From NCBI RefSeq assembly GCF_001039355.2, contig NW_019775794.1, positions 30,080-67,757 on the forward strand: a DNA stretch of 37,678 nt, given 5' to 3'. The notes under the pieces are model-generated. The model was not told the DNA's origin. It saw only the letters and a program-made list of their open reading frames with translations, and did no database searches. The stretch comes from Lingula anatina. Its lineage: Eukaryota; Brachiopoda; Lingulata; Lingulida; Lingulidae. Made by a program: the position numbers and the translations under genes. This document shows positions 9,601 through 17,182 of the stretch, piece after piece (the first letter of the stretch is position 1; each line of letters opens with the position of its first letter).

Positions 9601-12306
9601 TGCTACAGGATGGGAACAGAACTGTCAAACAGCCAACTCCTTCTGTCACCTTTGACTTCAAGCAGCTGGTGACAGAGAGAAGGACCAGCCCACAGTGTGT
9701 CTACTGGGAGTTTGTGAATAAAACGTAAGTGTGTGTGTGTGTGCACGTGCGTGTGCACATGTTACACTAGTTTCTTTCATTCTTTTACTGGCTAATTTGA
9801 ATTCTTGCATTGACAAAATCAGACATTTTTAACCTTTAGGAACCTTTAGTGCCAAAACTGATAAGTATACTGTTTAAGACATCTTACCATAAGATAATTT
9901 CTCATTTTGGGTTACTTTATATTCCTGATCATCATTTCAGTGGGCTAAGTGGTCGCTGGACATCAGAGGGCTGCTGGCTGGACAACAGGAGAGACTCTGG
10001 AGGAAATAAGTTTGTGACCTGCAGCTGTAACCACCTCAGTTATTTCTCTGTACTGATGGACATCTCTGATGTCGAGGTAAGCTGACAGATTTTCTGTTGA
10101 TGTTTATAAGTTGATTATTTTCTCAACTTCTGGAACTGGCAAAAATGATGCCATGCTTGTAATGTCAGAAATAAGACATTTAATCTCAGATGATACTTCA
10201 ACTTTTCTTGCAAAATTGAAAAATAGAAAAATTGAAATTCTTTTTTTATCTGAAGTAAAATTTGTGTGCAGAATTTTCAAGCAGGATATTTACCCAAACT
10301 GTCACACTTTTATAGTTTTTCCTTAAAATATTACATATTGTTTATCTTAACATGCATAATTCCATTCAGGTATACAATTTAAACATTCAAGCCCATGTGT
10401 ACTTTACCAAATTGAATGTATTATTTTCTTTCCTTCAGTACCTGGCGAGTGCCACAATCCAGATGGAGATTGTCACGTATGCAGGTGTAGCATTGGCAAT
10501 GGCATTCTTGCTGCTGACATTCATTATACTGTGTATTGCTCAAAACAACATGCGTTCCAATGCCAACAGTATTCGTATCAACTTTGTGTTCATCACTCTC
10601 CTGGCCTTGCTCACCTATGTGCTGGGAATCAACAGGACAGACCCTGAGGTAGCTCTCTCTCTCTCTCTCCACTTTAAAAAAATGGACATCTGTCAATACT
10701 TTATCTTTTCATGTATAGATTGGCAATGTTTTCTCAAGCTCAAAATGTCTTTTTGCTTAAATTTAATAAATGTTAATCAAAAATCACTTTGCTTTGATGC
10801 AAGTGGATATACAGATATAGTTCTTCATTTTATTCAGACAAATTAACAATGAACTATCCTTCCTTTTCAGCTTCTGTGCAAGTTAATTGCAATTGCCTTA
10901 CACTTCTTCTTCCTTGGGGCCTTTGCCTGGCTGTTCATTGAGGCTCTCCACATCTATCGCATGCTGACTGAGATACGGAACATCAACAAGGGTTCCATGA
11001 AGTTCTACTACGCAGTGGGTTATGTTGTGCCAGGAATCATCGTAGGCCTGTCTGTAGGGCTGAGTACTGACAAGTATGGAACTAGGTCATTGTAAGTGAA
11101 TTTCCTCTGACTTTTGCTACATTAACAACATTATTTATTTATTAATATATTTATTTATTTATTTATTTATTTATTTTTCTTTAGATTATAGAAGTGTAAT
11201 AATTGGCTTGCAGCACATCTGTCTTTAATGCCTAATTCAGATAATTAATGTTTAATTGTTAAATGTATTTTTAAAAATGTTTTGATTAAAGGGTATCTAT
11301 TCATAAATTGTAAAGAAAATTCATTTAAACATTTGATTTGAAATTACTTTTTCATGCAAAAATGTATCGGTGTTGATTTAAATTGACATTTAATACCTCT
11401 CTTTGAAAAATTTCTTTGAATGCTGGTTTATTTCTTTAAAAAGTACCATCTGATAATGAATTGTCTTAATTTTACCATAGTGATTATAACTATATAATGA
11501 TCATGAAAATATACTGTTTAAAACATTAGCATTTCTTATGCTTTCAGTTGCTGGTTGAGCATAGATGACAACATATTCTGGAGTCTTGCAGGGCCTATCA
11601 TTATCATAGTAGCTGTAAGTGCAGAGTTATGGTATACACATGTATGTTATAATAAGTGTAATGTTCACAAAATTTGTAATTTTTTTCTTAATGAGTGATT
11701 GATGTTTTCTTTAAATATATGTGATGGGTATTTATGTATAATAATTAAAGAAATAAAAGATGTTTAATTTGTTGTTGCAGATGAACCTGATAGTGTTTGT
11801 GTTGGCTCTGAAGGCTGGCTGTGATGGCAAGGCCATGGATGCTGAGTTTGGGCCTGTCAGGTAAGATAGAGCCAAATACTTGATATTATCACTCTTCTTG
11901 TGATCAGACATATCTGTATACCAAGATACTTTATAGGGTTTACACAAATATTCAGTTTTAAGCAAAATTGTAATCATATGTTAACTGGCAATGTTTGCTC
12001 TTGGTTATTAACATTGTTGGAGTAACGTTTTATTCAGATTGTAGGTCTTAACACAGTGTTTAAGTTTCTAGCTTGTTTCAAACTTGTAAATCAGATCTTT
12101 TATTCTTAACAGTTACATTTTCATTTTACTCTAGGAATAGTCTCATCTCAGCCGTAATACTGCTCCCCCTAGTGGGAGTCACGTGGGTATTTGCTCTGCT
12201 GGGGGCCAATGACAGAGACATGGTGGCCTTTGACTACCTCTTTGGTATCTTCGCAACATTCCAAGGATTTTTTATTTTCATTGCATATACTATATTAAAT
12301 GAGTTG
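522..12306 (+). CDS. CELSR: Flamingo/CELSR-type adhesion GPCR, 3' part of gene (15 exons, both ends incomplete)
   Basis: Exons 522-684, 1182-1444, 6123-6306, 6890-7086, 7422-7631, 7960-8143, 8503-8649, 9068-9176, 9557-9724, 9941-10076, 10439-10648, 10871-11091, 11548-11614, 11781-11860 and 12135-12306 all have GT/AG borders and join without a frame break into 837 codons. The order is two EGF modules (about residues 24-100), laminin-type EGF modules (about 110-205), HormR (about 206-262), GAIN with GPS (about 270-587) and seven membrane helices (about 596-835). In animals this order is specific to CELSR/Flamingo, a planar-cell-polarity receptor of the plasma membrane that binds itself across cell contacts. 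Family members begin with about nine cadherin repeats plus LamG/EGF modules; those exons must lie before position 1, because 522 is an internal acceptor. No cytoplasmic tail exon was recognised after 12306, although a strong donor follows. Which CELSR paralogue it is cannot be said. The identity is high-confidence; the outer limits are open. Confidence 0.93.
641..916 (+). repeat. 65-bp tandem repeat that copies an exon end and its splice donor
   Basis: Four 65-bp units lie at 641-705, 706-770, 771-835 and 836-900, followed by a degenerate 16-bp remnant to 916. The first unit holds the last 44 coding bases of the EGF exon and its GTAAGA donor. Units 2 and 3 are near-identical copies that keep CAG/GTAAGA, and unit 4 has decayed (CCAG/GTTAGG). 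Because 65 is not a multiple of 3 and the read-through frame stops at 702, the extra donors cannot give longer in-frame exons. Confidence 0.95.
917..1181. other. Intron remainder, no further feature
   Basis: AT-rich intron sequence from the end of the 65-bp array to the acceptor ACATCTTCAG. No coding signal or repeat was seen. Confidence 0.6.
1182..1444 (+). CDS. CELSR: CELSR exon: second EGF and first half of laminin EGF
   Basis: The exon starts in phase 1 (it completes a glycine codon) and ends in phase 0, with donor AAG/GTGAGT. It finishes the first EGF (GYIGSSC), encodes a full second EGF with six cysteines (CTAYNPC through GSYC), and then begins a laminin-type EGF with [17 protein letters not shown]. 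The tryptophan/cysteine pattern of the linker ([16 protein letters not shown]) is characteristic of CELSR proteins. Confidence 0.93.
3835..4380 (-). pseudogene. Degenerate hAT-like (ZNF862/DUF4371-type) transposase remnant
   Basis: Two family motifs are readable on the minus strand. At about 4330-4240, in-frame residues read [17 protein letters not shown], matching the catalytic-core block usually seen as DGSTD...EQE.VY in hAT-like proteins of the ZNF862 group. At about 3995-3940 the residues read [19 protein letters not shown], matching the C-terminal dimerisation block (ERGFS.MNRIKTDWR). Further downstream [13 protein letters not shown] resembles the usual end of that domain. Stops and frame changes separate the blocks, so the gene is dead. 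The order on the minus strand (catalytic block first, dimerisation block second) is as expected. The assignment rests on motif recognition only. Confidence 0.65.
4525..4692. mobile_element. 168-bp MITE with CAGGCCCGTAGC termini
   Basis: The left end CAGGCCCGTAGC (4525-4536) and the reverse complement of the right end (4681-4692, CAGGCCTGTAGC) match at 11 of 12 bases. TAAAC flanks both sides (4520-4524 and 4693-4697), a possible target duplication. The interior is rich in G and C runs and carries two related AAAGGTCCACT blocks. It has no coding capacity. It sits inside the larger intronic element, so it inserted later. Confidence 0.75.
6123..6306 (+). CDS. CELSR: CELSR exon: second half of laminin-type EGF
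   Basis: The acceptor is TTGAAATCCAG, just 45 bp beyond the right end of the intronic transposon. The exon is phase 0 in and phase 1 out, with donor AAAG/GTAAAG. It encodes a cysteine-rich laminin EGF with [36 protein letters not shown] and a closing EGC. Confidence 0.92.
6307..6889. other. Intron, nothing further recognised
   Basis: 583 bp of AT-rich intron. Overlapping short ORFs on both strands show no family motifs and are treated as chance. Confidence 0.6.
6890..7086 (+). CDS. CELSR: CELSR exon: hormone-receptor (HormR) domain
   Basis: Phase 1 in and phase 0 out, with acceptor CTATTTTCAG and donor CGG/GTAAAT. The residues follow the HormR pattern: [20 protein letters not shown], then [29 protein letters not shown], with the paired cysteines and the tryptophans kept. 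In adhesion GPCRs this small domain lies between the EGF region and GAIN. Confidence 0.92.
7087..7421. other. Intron, nothing further recognised
   Basis: 335 bp of intron ending in the acceptor CACTTATTCCAG. No repeat or coding signal. Confidence 0.6.
7422..7631 (+). CDS. CELSR: CELSR exon: start of GAIN domain
   Basis: Phase 0 at both ends, 70 codons, with donor ACAG/GTGAGG. It encodes the helical N-terminal part of GAIN ([20 protein letters not shown], then [16 protein letters not shown] and a TQD segment). The spacing of leucines and the YGKDI/TNRLV segments match the CELSR GAIN A subdomain. Confidence 0.9.
7632..7959. other. Intron, nothing further recognised
   Basis: 328 bp of AT-rich intron ending in the acceptor TTCCTTCCCAG. 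Confidence 0.6.
7960..8143 (+). CDS. CELSR: CELSR exon: GAIN helical region
   Basis: Phase 0 in and phase 1 out. The donor is CTAA/GTAGGT; this choice, not the end of the open frame a little further on, restores the frame into the next exon (…TDNL-I-FGLDF). It encodes [20 protein letters not shown] and a leucine-rich helix ending in LNMAVVF. Confidence 0.9.
8144..8502. other. Intron, nothing further recognised
   Basis: 359 bp of intron, AT-rich, ending in the acceptor TTGTATTTCCAG. Confidence 0.6.
8503..8649 (+). CDS. CELSR: CELSR exon: GAIN beta-sheet region
   Basis: Phase 1 in and phase 1 out, with donor CAGG/GTGGGT. It encodes [20 protein letters not shown] and a segment ending [12 protein letters not shown], which corresponds to the CELSR stretch leading from the helical part of GAIN into its beta sandwich. 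Confidence 0.9.
8678..8698 (+). other. Potential G-quadruplex just inside an intron
   Basis: A run of six Gs followed by T, GGG, T, GGG, T, GGG, T and GG. Four G-tracts with single-T loops is a classical parallel quadruplex pattern. It begins 29 bases downstream of the exon border at 8649/8650, on the sense strand, so it would also be present in the pre-mRNA. Confidence 0.7.
8699..9067. other. Intron remainder
   Basis: No coding signal. It contains a short degenerate GTAGGTGAT repeat near 8775-8796, and ends in the acceptor CCCCTTCCAG. Confidence 0.55.
9068..9176 (+). CDS. CELSR: CELSR exon: GAIN beta-sheet region, continued
   Basis: Phase 1 in and phase 2 out, with donor TCAG/GTGAGG. It encodes [20 protein letters not shown] followed by [15 protein letters not shown]. 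The TLG...P..YD segment is a recognisable part of CELSR GAIN domains. Confidence 0.9.
9355..9484. repeat. Intronic 30-bp minisatellite, about 4.3 units
   Basis: Units start at 9355, 9385, 9415, 9445 and, partly, 9475, each close to CATAAATTGAACAGGCCCAT plus ten more bases (an AGAGACTAGG/AAAGACCAGG type). The period is a multiple of 3, so long repetitive ORFs run through it on both strands. These give 10-residue peptide repeats but have no splice context and lie within the 9177-9556 intron. Confidence 0.92.
9557..9724 (+). CDS. CELSR: CELSR exon: GAIN end and start of GPS
   Basis: Phase 2 in and phase 2 out, with acceptor TTATTTCAG and donor AAAC/GTAAGT. It encodes [19 protein letters not shown], a beta strand pair, and [11 protein letters not shown], which holds the first cysteine and tryptophan of the GPS motif. 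Confidence 0.92.
9725..9940. other. Intron with GT dinucleotide tract
   Basis: A (GT)n-like tract lies at 9729-9757, just after the donor. Nothing else was recognised before the acceptor ATCATTTCAG. Confidence 0.6.
9941..10076 (+). CDS. CELSR: CELSR exon: GPS autoproteolysis site
   Basis: Phase 2 in and phase 0 out, with donor GAG/GTAAGC. It encodes [11 protein letters not shown] and [15 protein letters not shown]. The four GPS cysteines (one from the preceding exon) and the tryptophans are present. The cleavage tripeptide His-Leu/Ser (residues 573-575 of the spliced product) is the canonical self-cleaving form, so the receptor is predicted to be cut into N- and C-terminal fragments. The residues after the cut (SYFSVLMD) form the tethered-agonist strand of adhesion GPCRs. 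Confidence 0.93.
10077..10438. other. Intron, nothing further recognised
   Basis: 362 bp of AT-rich intron ending in the acceptor TTTCCTTCAG. Confidence 0.6.
10439..10648 (+). CDS. CELSR: CELSR exon: TM1 and TM2
   Basis: Phase 0 at both ends. A hydrophobic segment [20 protein letters not shown] (TM1) is followed by a polar loop [13 protein letters not shown] and [16 protein letters not shown] (TM2). The donor is GAG/GTAGCT, followed by a short CT repeat. Confidence 0.93.
10871..11091 (+). CDS. CELSR: CELSR exon: TM3 and TM4
   Basis: Phase 0 in and phase 2 out, with donor CATT/GTAAGT. It starts with [20 protein letters not shown] (TM3, with the conserved extracellular cysteine) and [12 protein letters not shown], then [20 protein letters not shown] (TM4). 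The helix-2/3 border cysteine is expected to pair with the cysteine encoded by the next exon. Confidence 0.93.
11092..11547. other. Intron with ATTT microsatellite
   Basis: A (TTTA)n tract runs from about 11131 to 11175. The rest is AT-rich with no recognised feature. Confidence 0.7.
11548..11614 (+). CDS. CELSR: CELSR exon: extracellular loop 2 and TM5 start
   Basis: Phase 2 in and phase 0 out. It encodes [20 protein letters not shown]. The CWL motif supplies the second disulphide cysteine of family B receptors, and W-x-x-x-GP is usual at the start of TM5. Confidence 0.92.
11781..11860 (+). CDS. CELSR: CELSR exon: TM5 end and loop 3
   Basis: Phase 0 in and phase 2 out, with acceptor TTGTTGCAG and donor TCAG/GTAAGA. 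It encodes [13 protein letters not shown], the end of TM5 with the conserved Asn, and a short cytoplasmic loop. Confidence 0.9.
12135..12306 (+). CDS. CELSR: CELSR exon: TM6 and TM7
   Basis: Phase 2 in and phase 0 out, with acceptor TTTTACTCTAG and donor TTG/GTAAGT. TM6 is [18 protein letters not shown] (the L-P-L-x-G-x-T-W-x-F motif of adhesion GPCRs) and TM7 is [20 protein letters not shown], ending in NEL. Without splicing the frame would add only VSA before a TAG. The strong donor argues that at least one more exon follows, but no tail exon was found. Confidence 0.93.
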
Positions 12307-13064
12307 GTAAGTGCATAGAGTTTTTTTCAGTATCCATAAATCTCCACTGCAATTAAATTAGACTATTAAGTGTGTGTCCATGATAGGACCAGTCAGAGGG
12401 TGGCAAGGTGGGGGTCAACAGATTTCAACCAAATTCATAATATTGTTGCATATATAGGAGATATTAAGATTGAAGGCAACAATCCCAAAAGAAATCATTG
12501 GATATAATTATAATATGATATTTTATGTTTTGGCCATTTTTGGCTTGATTTTCAGCTTCGGTCAATAAAGCCACTTCATAAGCAAATATGTCAAAACTGA
12601 TGACTTTTTAAAATTAATTGAAAATTTACCTATTTAAACCAGCCATTTGCCATTGAGAATATGTTACTAAATTTCAGTTTAACCCACAAACTAACGAGCC
12701 ACGCCCATTTTTATGACCCCACCCCCCAAACTCACTTTTCTACCAAGCAATGTTCAAGCATTCATATCTCTCTTTTTGCAGGCTTGACAGCCATAAAATT
12801 TTATAGGGATCCTAAGCATATATTGGTCTAATCATACAAAATTCAAAAAGTGTGTTAAACACAACAGAAGATATTGAAAAAGTGCCTCAAACTTTAGCAA
12901 TTTTAGCAGAAAACCAAACGGCCGAAATCAAGATATCAGTACATTTTGAGATAATACCTTCCAATAATCAAATTTAATCAAAGACTCACAGCCAGGAATT
13001 CAAACTATGCTTTGATAAGGGCAAATCTATCCAATTTTTATAAATACAAAATGGCTGCCATCAA
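12307..13064. other. Non-coding DNA after the last CELSR exon found
   Basis: No ORF or cytoplasmic-tail exon can be recognised. The sequence is AT-rich with a short C-rich stretch near 12700-12730, and could be old repeat DNA. It ends at an assembly gap. Confidence 0.5.
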
Positions 13065-13247
13065 NNNNNNNNNNNNNNNNNNNNNNNNNNNNNNNNNNNN
13101 NNNNNNNNNNNNNNNNNNNNNNNNNNNNNNNNNNNNNNNNNNNNNNNNNNNNNNNNNNNNNNNNNNNNNNNNNNNNNNNNNNNNNNNNNNNNNNNNNNNN
13201 NNNNNNNNNNNNNNNNNNNNNNNNNNNNNNNNNNNNNNNNNNNNNNN
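13065..13247. other. Assembly gap (183 N)
   Basis: Unknown bases. A small exon, such as part of the CELSR tail, could be hidden here. Confidence 1.
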
Positions 13248-14161
13248 TTTTTTTAAAGCGAAAACTAGGCATAAAAGTCAAAATATTCAGAAGTAAAAAG
13301 ATTTCAAAGTTTAAAATCTTCTTGGTCACTCGTCGTGGTGGTTCACGGGGAAATTTTAAGACATCTTACATTTGTATAAATTGATAACCATCCGATTACG
13401 CGCTTTTTAATTATATTCGTGATACGCAAGTAAATTACGCTCAAACTTAAAACCGCCTTGACTTGTGTCAAAATTACATTTTTCATTAGACAATTAAATT
13501 TTTGGATTGTGTCCAAATGTGTTTTTTAGTCTTCTCCTACTGTTTAAGTGCGGAAAATAGGCCTGTTTGTTGTAAATAAAGATTAATATAAGCAACAAGT
13601 AAAGTCTTGAATCGTTATTCTCACAACATTTGGATTTTTTATCTACTTAATTTTTTTAACAAAGTCAAGTTATTGCGTTGTCTATGATCAAACTAACAAA
13701 TATCATATTCCATACATAGATATACTTTATAAACCTGTCTGCAGCTGCCACTCCTTAAATTTCTCTGTCTAGGAAACTCGCTGATGTACAGAATATGTGT
13801 ACTTATTCAAATACAGGTGTACATGTGCTTGTCTAGATACAGGTAATCTACATGTAGAGGAAGAAGAAGACCTTTTCGATATTTCGGCTACACATAAGAC
13901 TTGACGAAACACCCCTTGATGTCTTTTATTTTATAAGTTTTTCTGTCTACGTGTACTTTGTGATAGCCCTGTAAAAATGTAAGCATGCTTTAATTATGAA
14001 TTTTCGGGGGAAAAAAACTAGTAGAATACTACGCAAAAATAAGTTAACACAAAAGAAACAAAAGAAACAAATATGATTGATATATCACTCCAAAACTTTT
14101 GCTGTTTCTTTCGACAGGATTTGAAACGAGGCGGTATATCTATACTACACTGAAGGCATTT

Positions 14162-14204
<43 letters not shown>

Positions 14205-14455
14205 NCTCATTAATGACAAACTCCCCGCAATACTACTGGTATACAACAAGTAGACTGTCCTGTAGGTAGCTGCAAATCAGTCAATGGGTACACAATGCTT
14301 TAAGGACTTCTTTAAAGACGTGTGCTGCTGTTACACAGAGACGAAGTAAATAGAAAACATTGATGCATGTATCAGACTATCTCAAAAATAGATTATTTAC
14401 TAGAATAAAATTTTATTTATCATTACTTTTACATTAGACTGAGGTCTCGGTTTTA
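13248..14455. other. Non-coding DNA before duplicon copy A
   Basis: No gene recognised. A poly(T) run of about 40 bases at 14164-14204 ends in one N, probably a homopolymer sequencing limit. Confidence 0.6.
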
Positions 14456-14944
14456 TTCTGCTCATTGTTTTTTCCCCGTCATTCGTCTTTGTCTAAGTCA
14501 TCATTTTTTGCATTGTCTTCAAATATTCATGAAGCCCATATTTTGGGAGAGGGGCAACTGCCGCAATGAAGCCCACGTAATCCTCTAGCTAATTTCATTT
14601 ACAAGCACACTTACCACATCGTCACCATGATGACAATATAAGCTCTTTCTGTAAAATAGCTAAATTTCTGTCCACAAACAACTGATTTTGCAAGAATGAA
14701 AACATCAATTGAATAACATGACTATAAACCAATGTTATGAGTTATGGTATGTTTAACCTGAAGCTAGGGGATGAACAAGGACAGTGAGAAGTCGTTCTCT
14801 GTAATGGGTTCCTGACCACTCCTCTAGGTCCAACCTTATCAGTAAAATACGTCAGGGGGTGTTCCATGTCAAGTAAGTGTCTCGTCTGTCAAGCTGCAGG
14901 CAAATATGACATCAGTGCAAACACTGAATCGCTGAGTAGGAGAA

Positions 14945-14969
14945 GGGAGGTGGGGGGTGGGGGGTGGGG
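14945..14969 (+). other. G-quadruplex-like tract found only in copy A
   Basis: GGGAGG followed by three longer G-runs separated by single Ts. The matching places in copies B1 (about 27755-27765) and B2 (about 29781-29792) have only one or two short G-runs, so the tract expanded, or was lost, after duplication. Confidence 0.65.
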
Positions 14970-16210
14970 CAACGAGAAATTTACTCACTTGAAGTTGGCC
15001 TAGGACTGACTGGGGTCACGGTCCTCGATGCCATGTATCAAGAACTTGTTTATAAATATGTAAGGCGTAAAGAAATGAACTGGGCCCATCATCCTCTTCT
15101 CCGCTAAGAACTGACGTGGCTGAAAATGTAAGGGCGGGGTTGGTGAGGGGAGTAAGCTCTATACTCCCCCCCTTCCCCCCCGGCAAACATTTTTCTCAGC
15201 CTACGGTACTTATCATAAAGAAATAAATAAATTTTGGTTTTGAGTACGTGTGGGCTGGAAATAACATTTATTTTTTGGAAAACTTTGCAGGCCAGACTGG
15301 ACTGTCTTCGTGCAAGATCGATAAGTTTCAAAACATTTCTAAACCGAAATCATAACGCTGGAAATATTCATAATATACGCATCTGCTTTCTCTAAATTTC
15401 GTTGTTTGCATCACAGGCTGATGATAAAAAAGGTAGACATGAGGACATTTTTAAATGTGAACGTAGATTATGTGTTGTACTAATATGCGGGTATAGAGTA
15501 GACACCGAAACTACACTGGGTTTATTTGTCACAGAAAATCAATATATGTATAAAAACGGCCAATACATTACCTTTAAAGTAGTTTTTAATACTTCTAGTT
15601 ATTATCTATTTTGACCTGGGATTTAACATATGTATTTCACTGCGAACTTCATTTATTATCGTGTATTTATTTCTTATTTTGTTTATTTTGTGGGTAATTA
15701 TCCTGTGCCCTATTCCCTTTTTCTTTCAATCCGGGTGAACACACTCCATGCCATAGAGTTGATGTGTACATGTAACTGAAGGATAGCCTTTGGAGTCTAC
15801 AATACAAAGTAAAATGTGTCCCTCAAAACAAGGTGAGACTACATAGCTATATTGGCGCAGAGCAGACTTGCATTTTTTTGGGATTTCAAACTCTTTCCTT
15901 TGCTCTCAATCTTCTAAACATCTAAACTGAACAGTCCTCCTGCTGACAATCTCCAACCGCAAGCGTAGCTTGGACTTATTTTTAACATGACTAAAAAAAT
16001 GCCTGCTTGTATAGAAATGCAAGACCGAGACTTTTTAATTTAAACACGGGCACCCTAAACTGTAAAAGATATCTGTTTTTTGCACATGCCTATACACTGT
16101 ATTTACTCATTAATGACGCCTAATTTTAATTTACTCATTTAAATAATCCCAGGGACATTGCGCTCTCTACGGCGTATTCATTGTTCGACAGCTGTACTTG
16201 ATCACCAGTA

Positions 16211-16506
16211 TGATGATTGACGTTTGTTTATATAACTGCCAATCAAGCCATCCACTTCTAATAGCTTTGATTGGCACCTCTCAATCACAGGAAGTAAAAG
16301 CTCCTTTGCAGGATGATTGTGATTGACGTTTGTTTAACTAACCGTCAATCGAGCTGTCAAATTTGACAGCTTTGATTGACACCTATCAATCACAGGAGAT
16401 AAAAGTTCTTTGGCGGTATGGATGTGATCGACGTATGTTTACTCAAACTGTCAAATTTGACAGCTTTGATTGATATCTATCAATCACGAGATGTTAGAGT
16501 TCTTTT
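16211..16506. repeat. Three diverged ~100-bp repeats rich in palindromes and TGACAG/TGATTGA motifs (copy A)
   Basis: Units run approximately 16211-16310, 16312-16415 and 16416-16506. Units 2 and 3 each hold the palindrome CTGTCAAATTTGACAG, then TTTGATTGA(C/T) and TATCAATCA, which is again an inverted repeat. Unit 2 also has GATTGACG...CGTCAATC. The motifs resemble TALE-homeodomain sites (MEIS/PREP TGACAG, PBX TGATTGA); that reading is an inference from the motifs. Confidence 0.75.
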
Positions 16507-17148
16507 ATTCTACAAAGAAATTGTAGGAGCCGTCCGCACTGGACAGATTCCCCCAGGACTGGAATTTTAAAGAAAATAATAAGAAAATAATAAAGCTTAA
16601 TGAAAGTATTGATCAAATAGGTCCATGATCATTAATATAAAGCGTGTTATTATATACAGGTAAAATTTTACAAGGAATTAGCTTCTTAGATAGAGATAGC
16701 TTCTCGATCCTGGACAACGTCTCCACGTGAATTCCCAGAGAAAAAAAAAACATAGCCTGCAGGGGCCTCAAGTACGATTACCACTGTTATTTGGAACTTT
16801 TTTTTCATATAAATGAAATTAATGACATATGGACACTTTTGAAATAAGTGAATTCAGTACAAAAAGTTCCGAGTATTTAAAAAAATTATTATGAGACTCC
16901 GAAGATATAATAAGAAAAATGATCATATCAGCGCCCTCTATCATTTATCACTGTCTTCACTAGCACAATATGATGAAATTCATGGACAACGTCACAGTCA
17001 TGTTGAGAAAGTTTGAGGTCAAATACTGTAGCATAATCACTGTTGTAACTCAACTTCCTCTATTCTCCCGGACCATTAAATACCTGTCAACATGGACAAT
17101 TGCCAGAGAGGAAGTTTCCCTCGCACGACCTACGTCCCCCACCCCGAA

Positions 17149-17182
17149 ACACACACACACACACACACACACATACACACAC
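17149..17182. repeat. (CA)n microsatellite, copy A
   Basis: CA repeats with one CATA interruption. The same site in copy B2 (about 33049-33082) is uninterrupted. Confidence 0.95.

Noticed and set aside
15402-15614. 70-residue ORF with NGQYITFKVVFNTSSYYLF, partly kept in all three duplicon copies
   Set aside because: Upstream frames differ between copies, changes include non-synonymous ones, and there is no start or splice context; similarity is explained by recent duplication.
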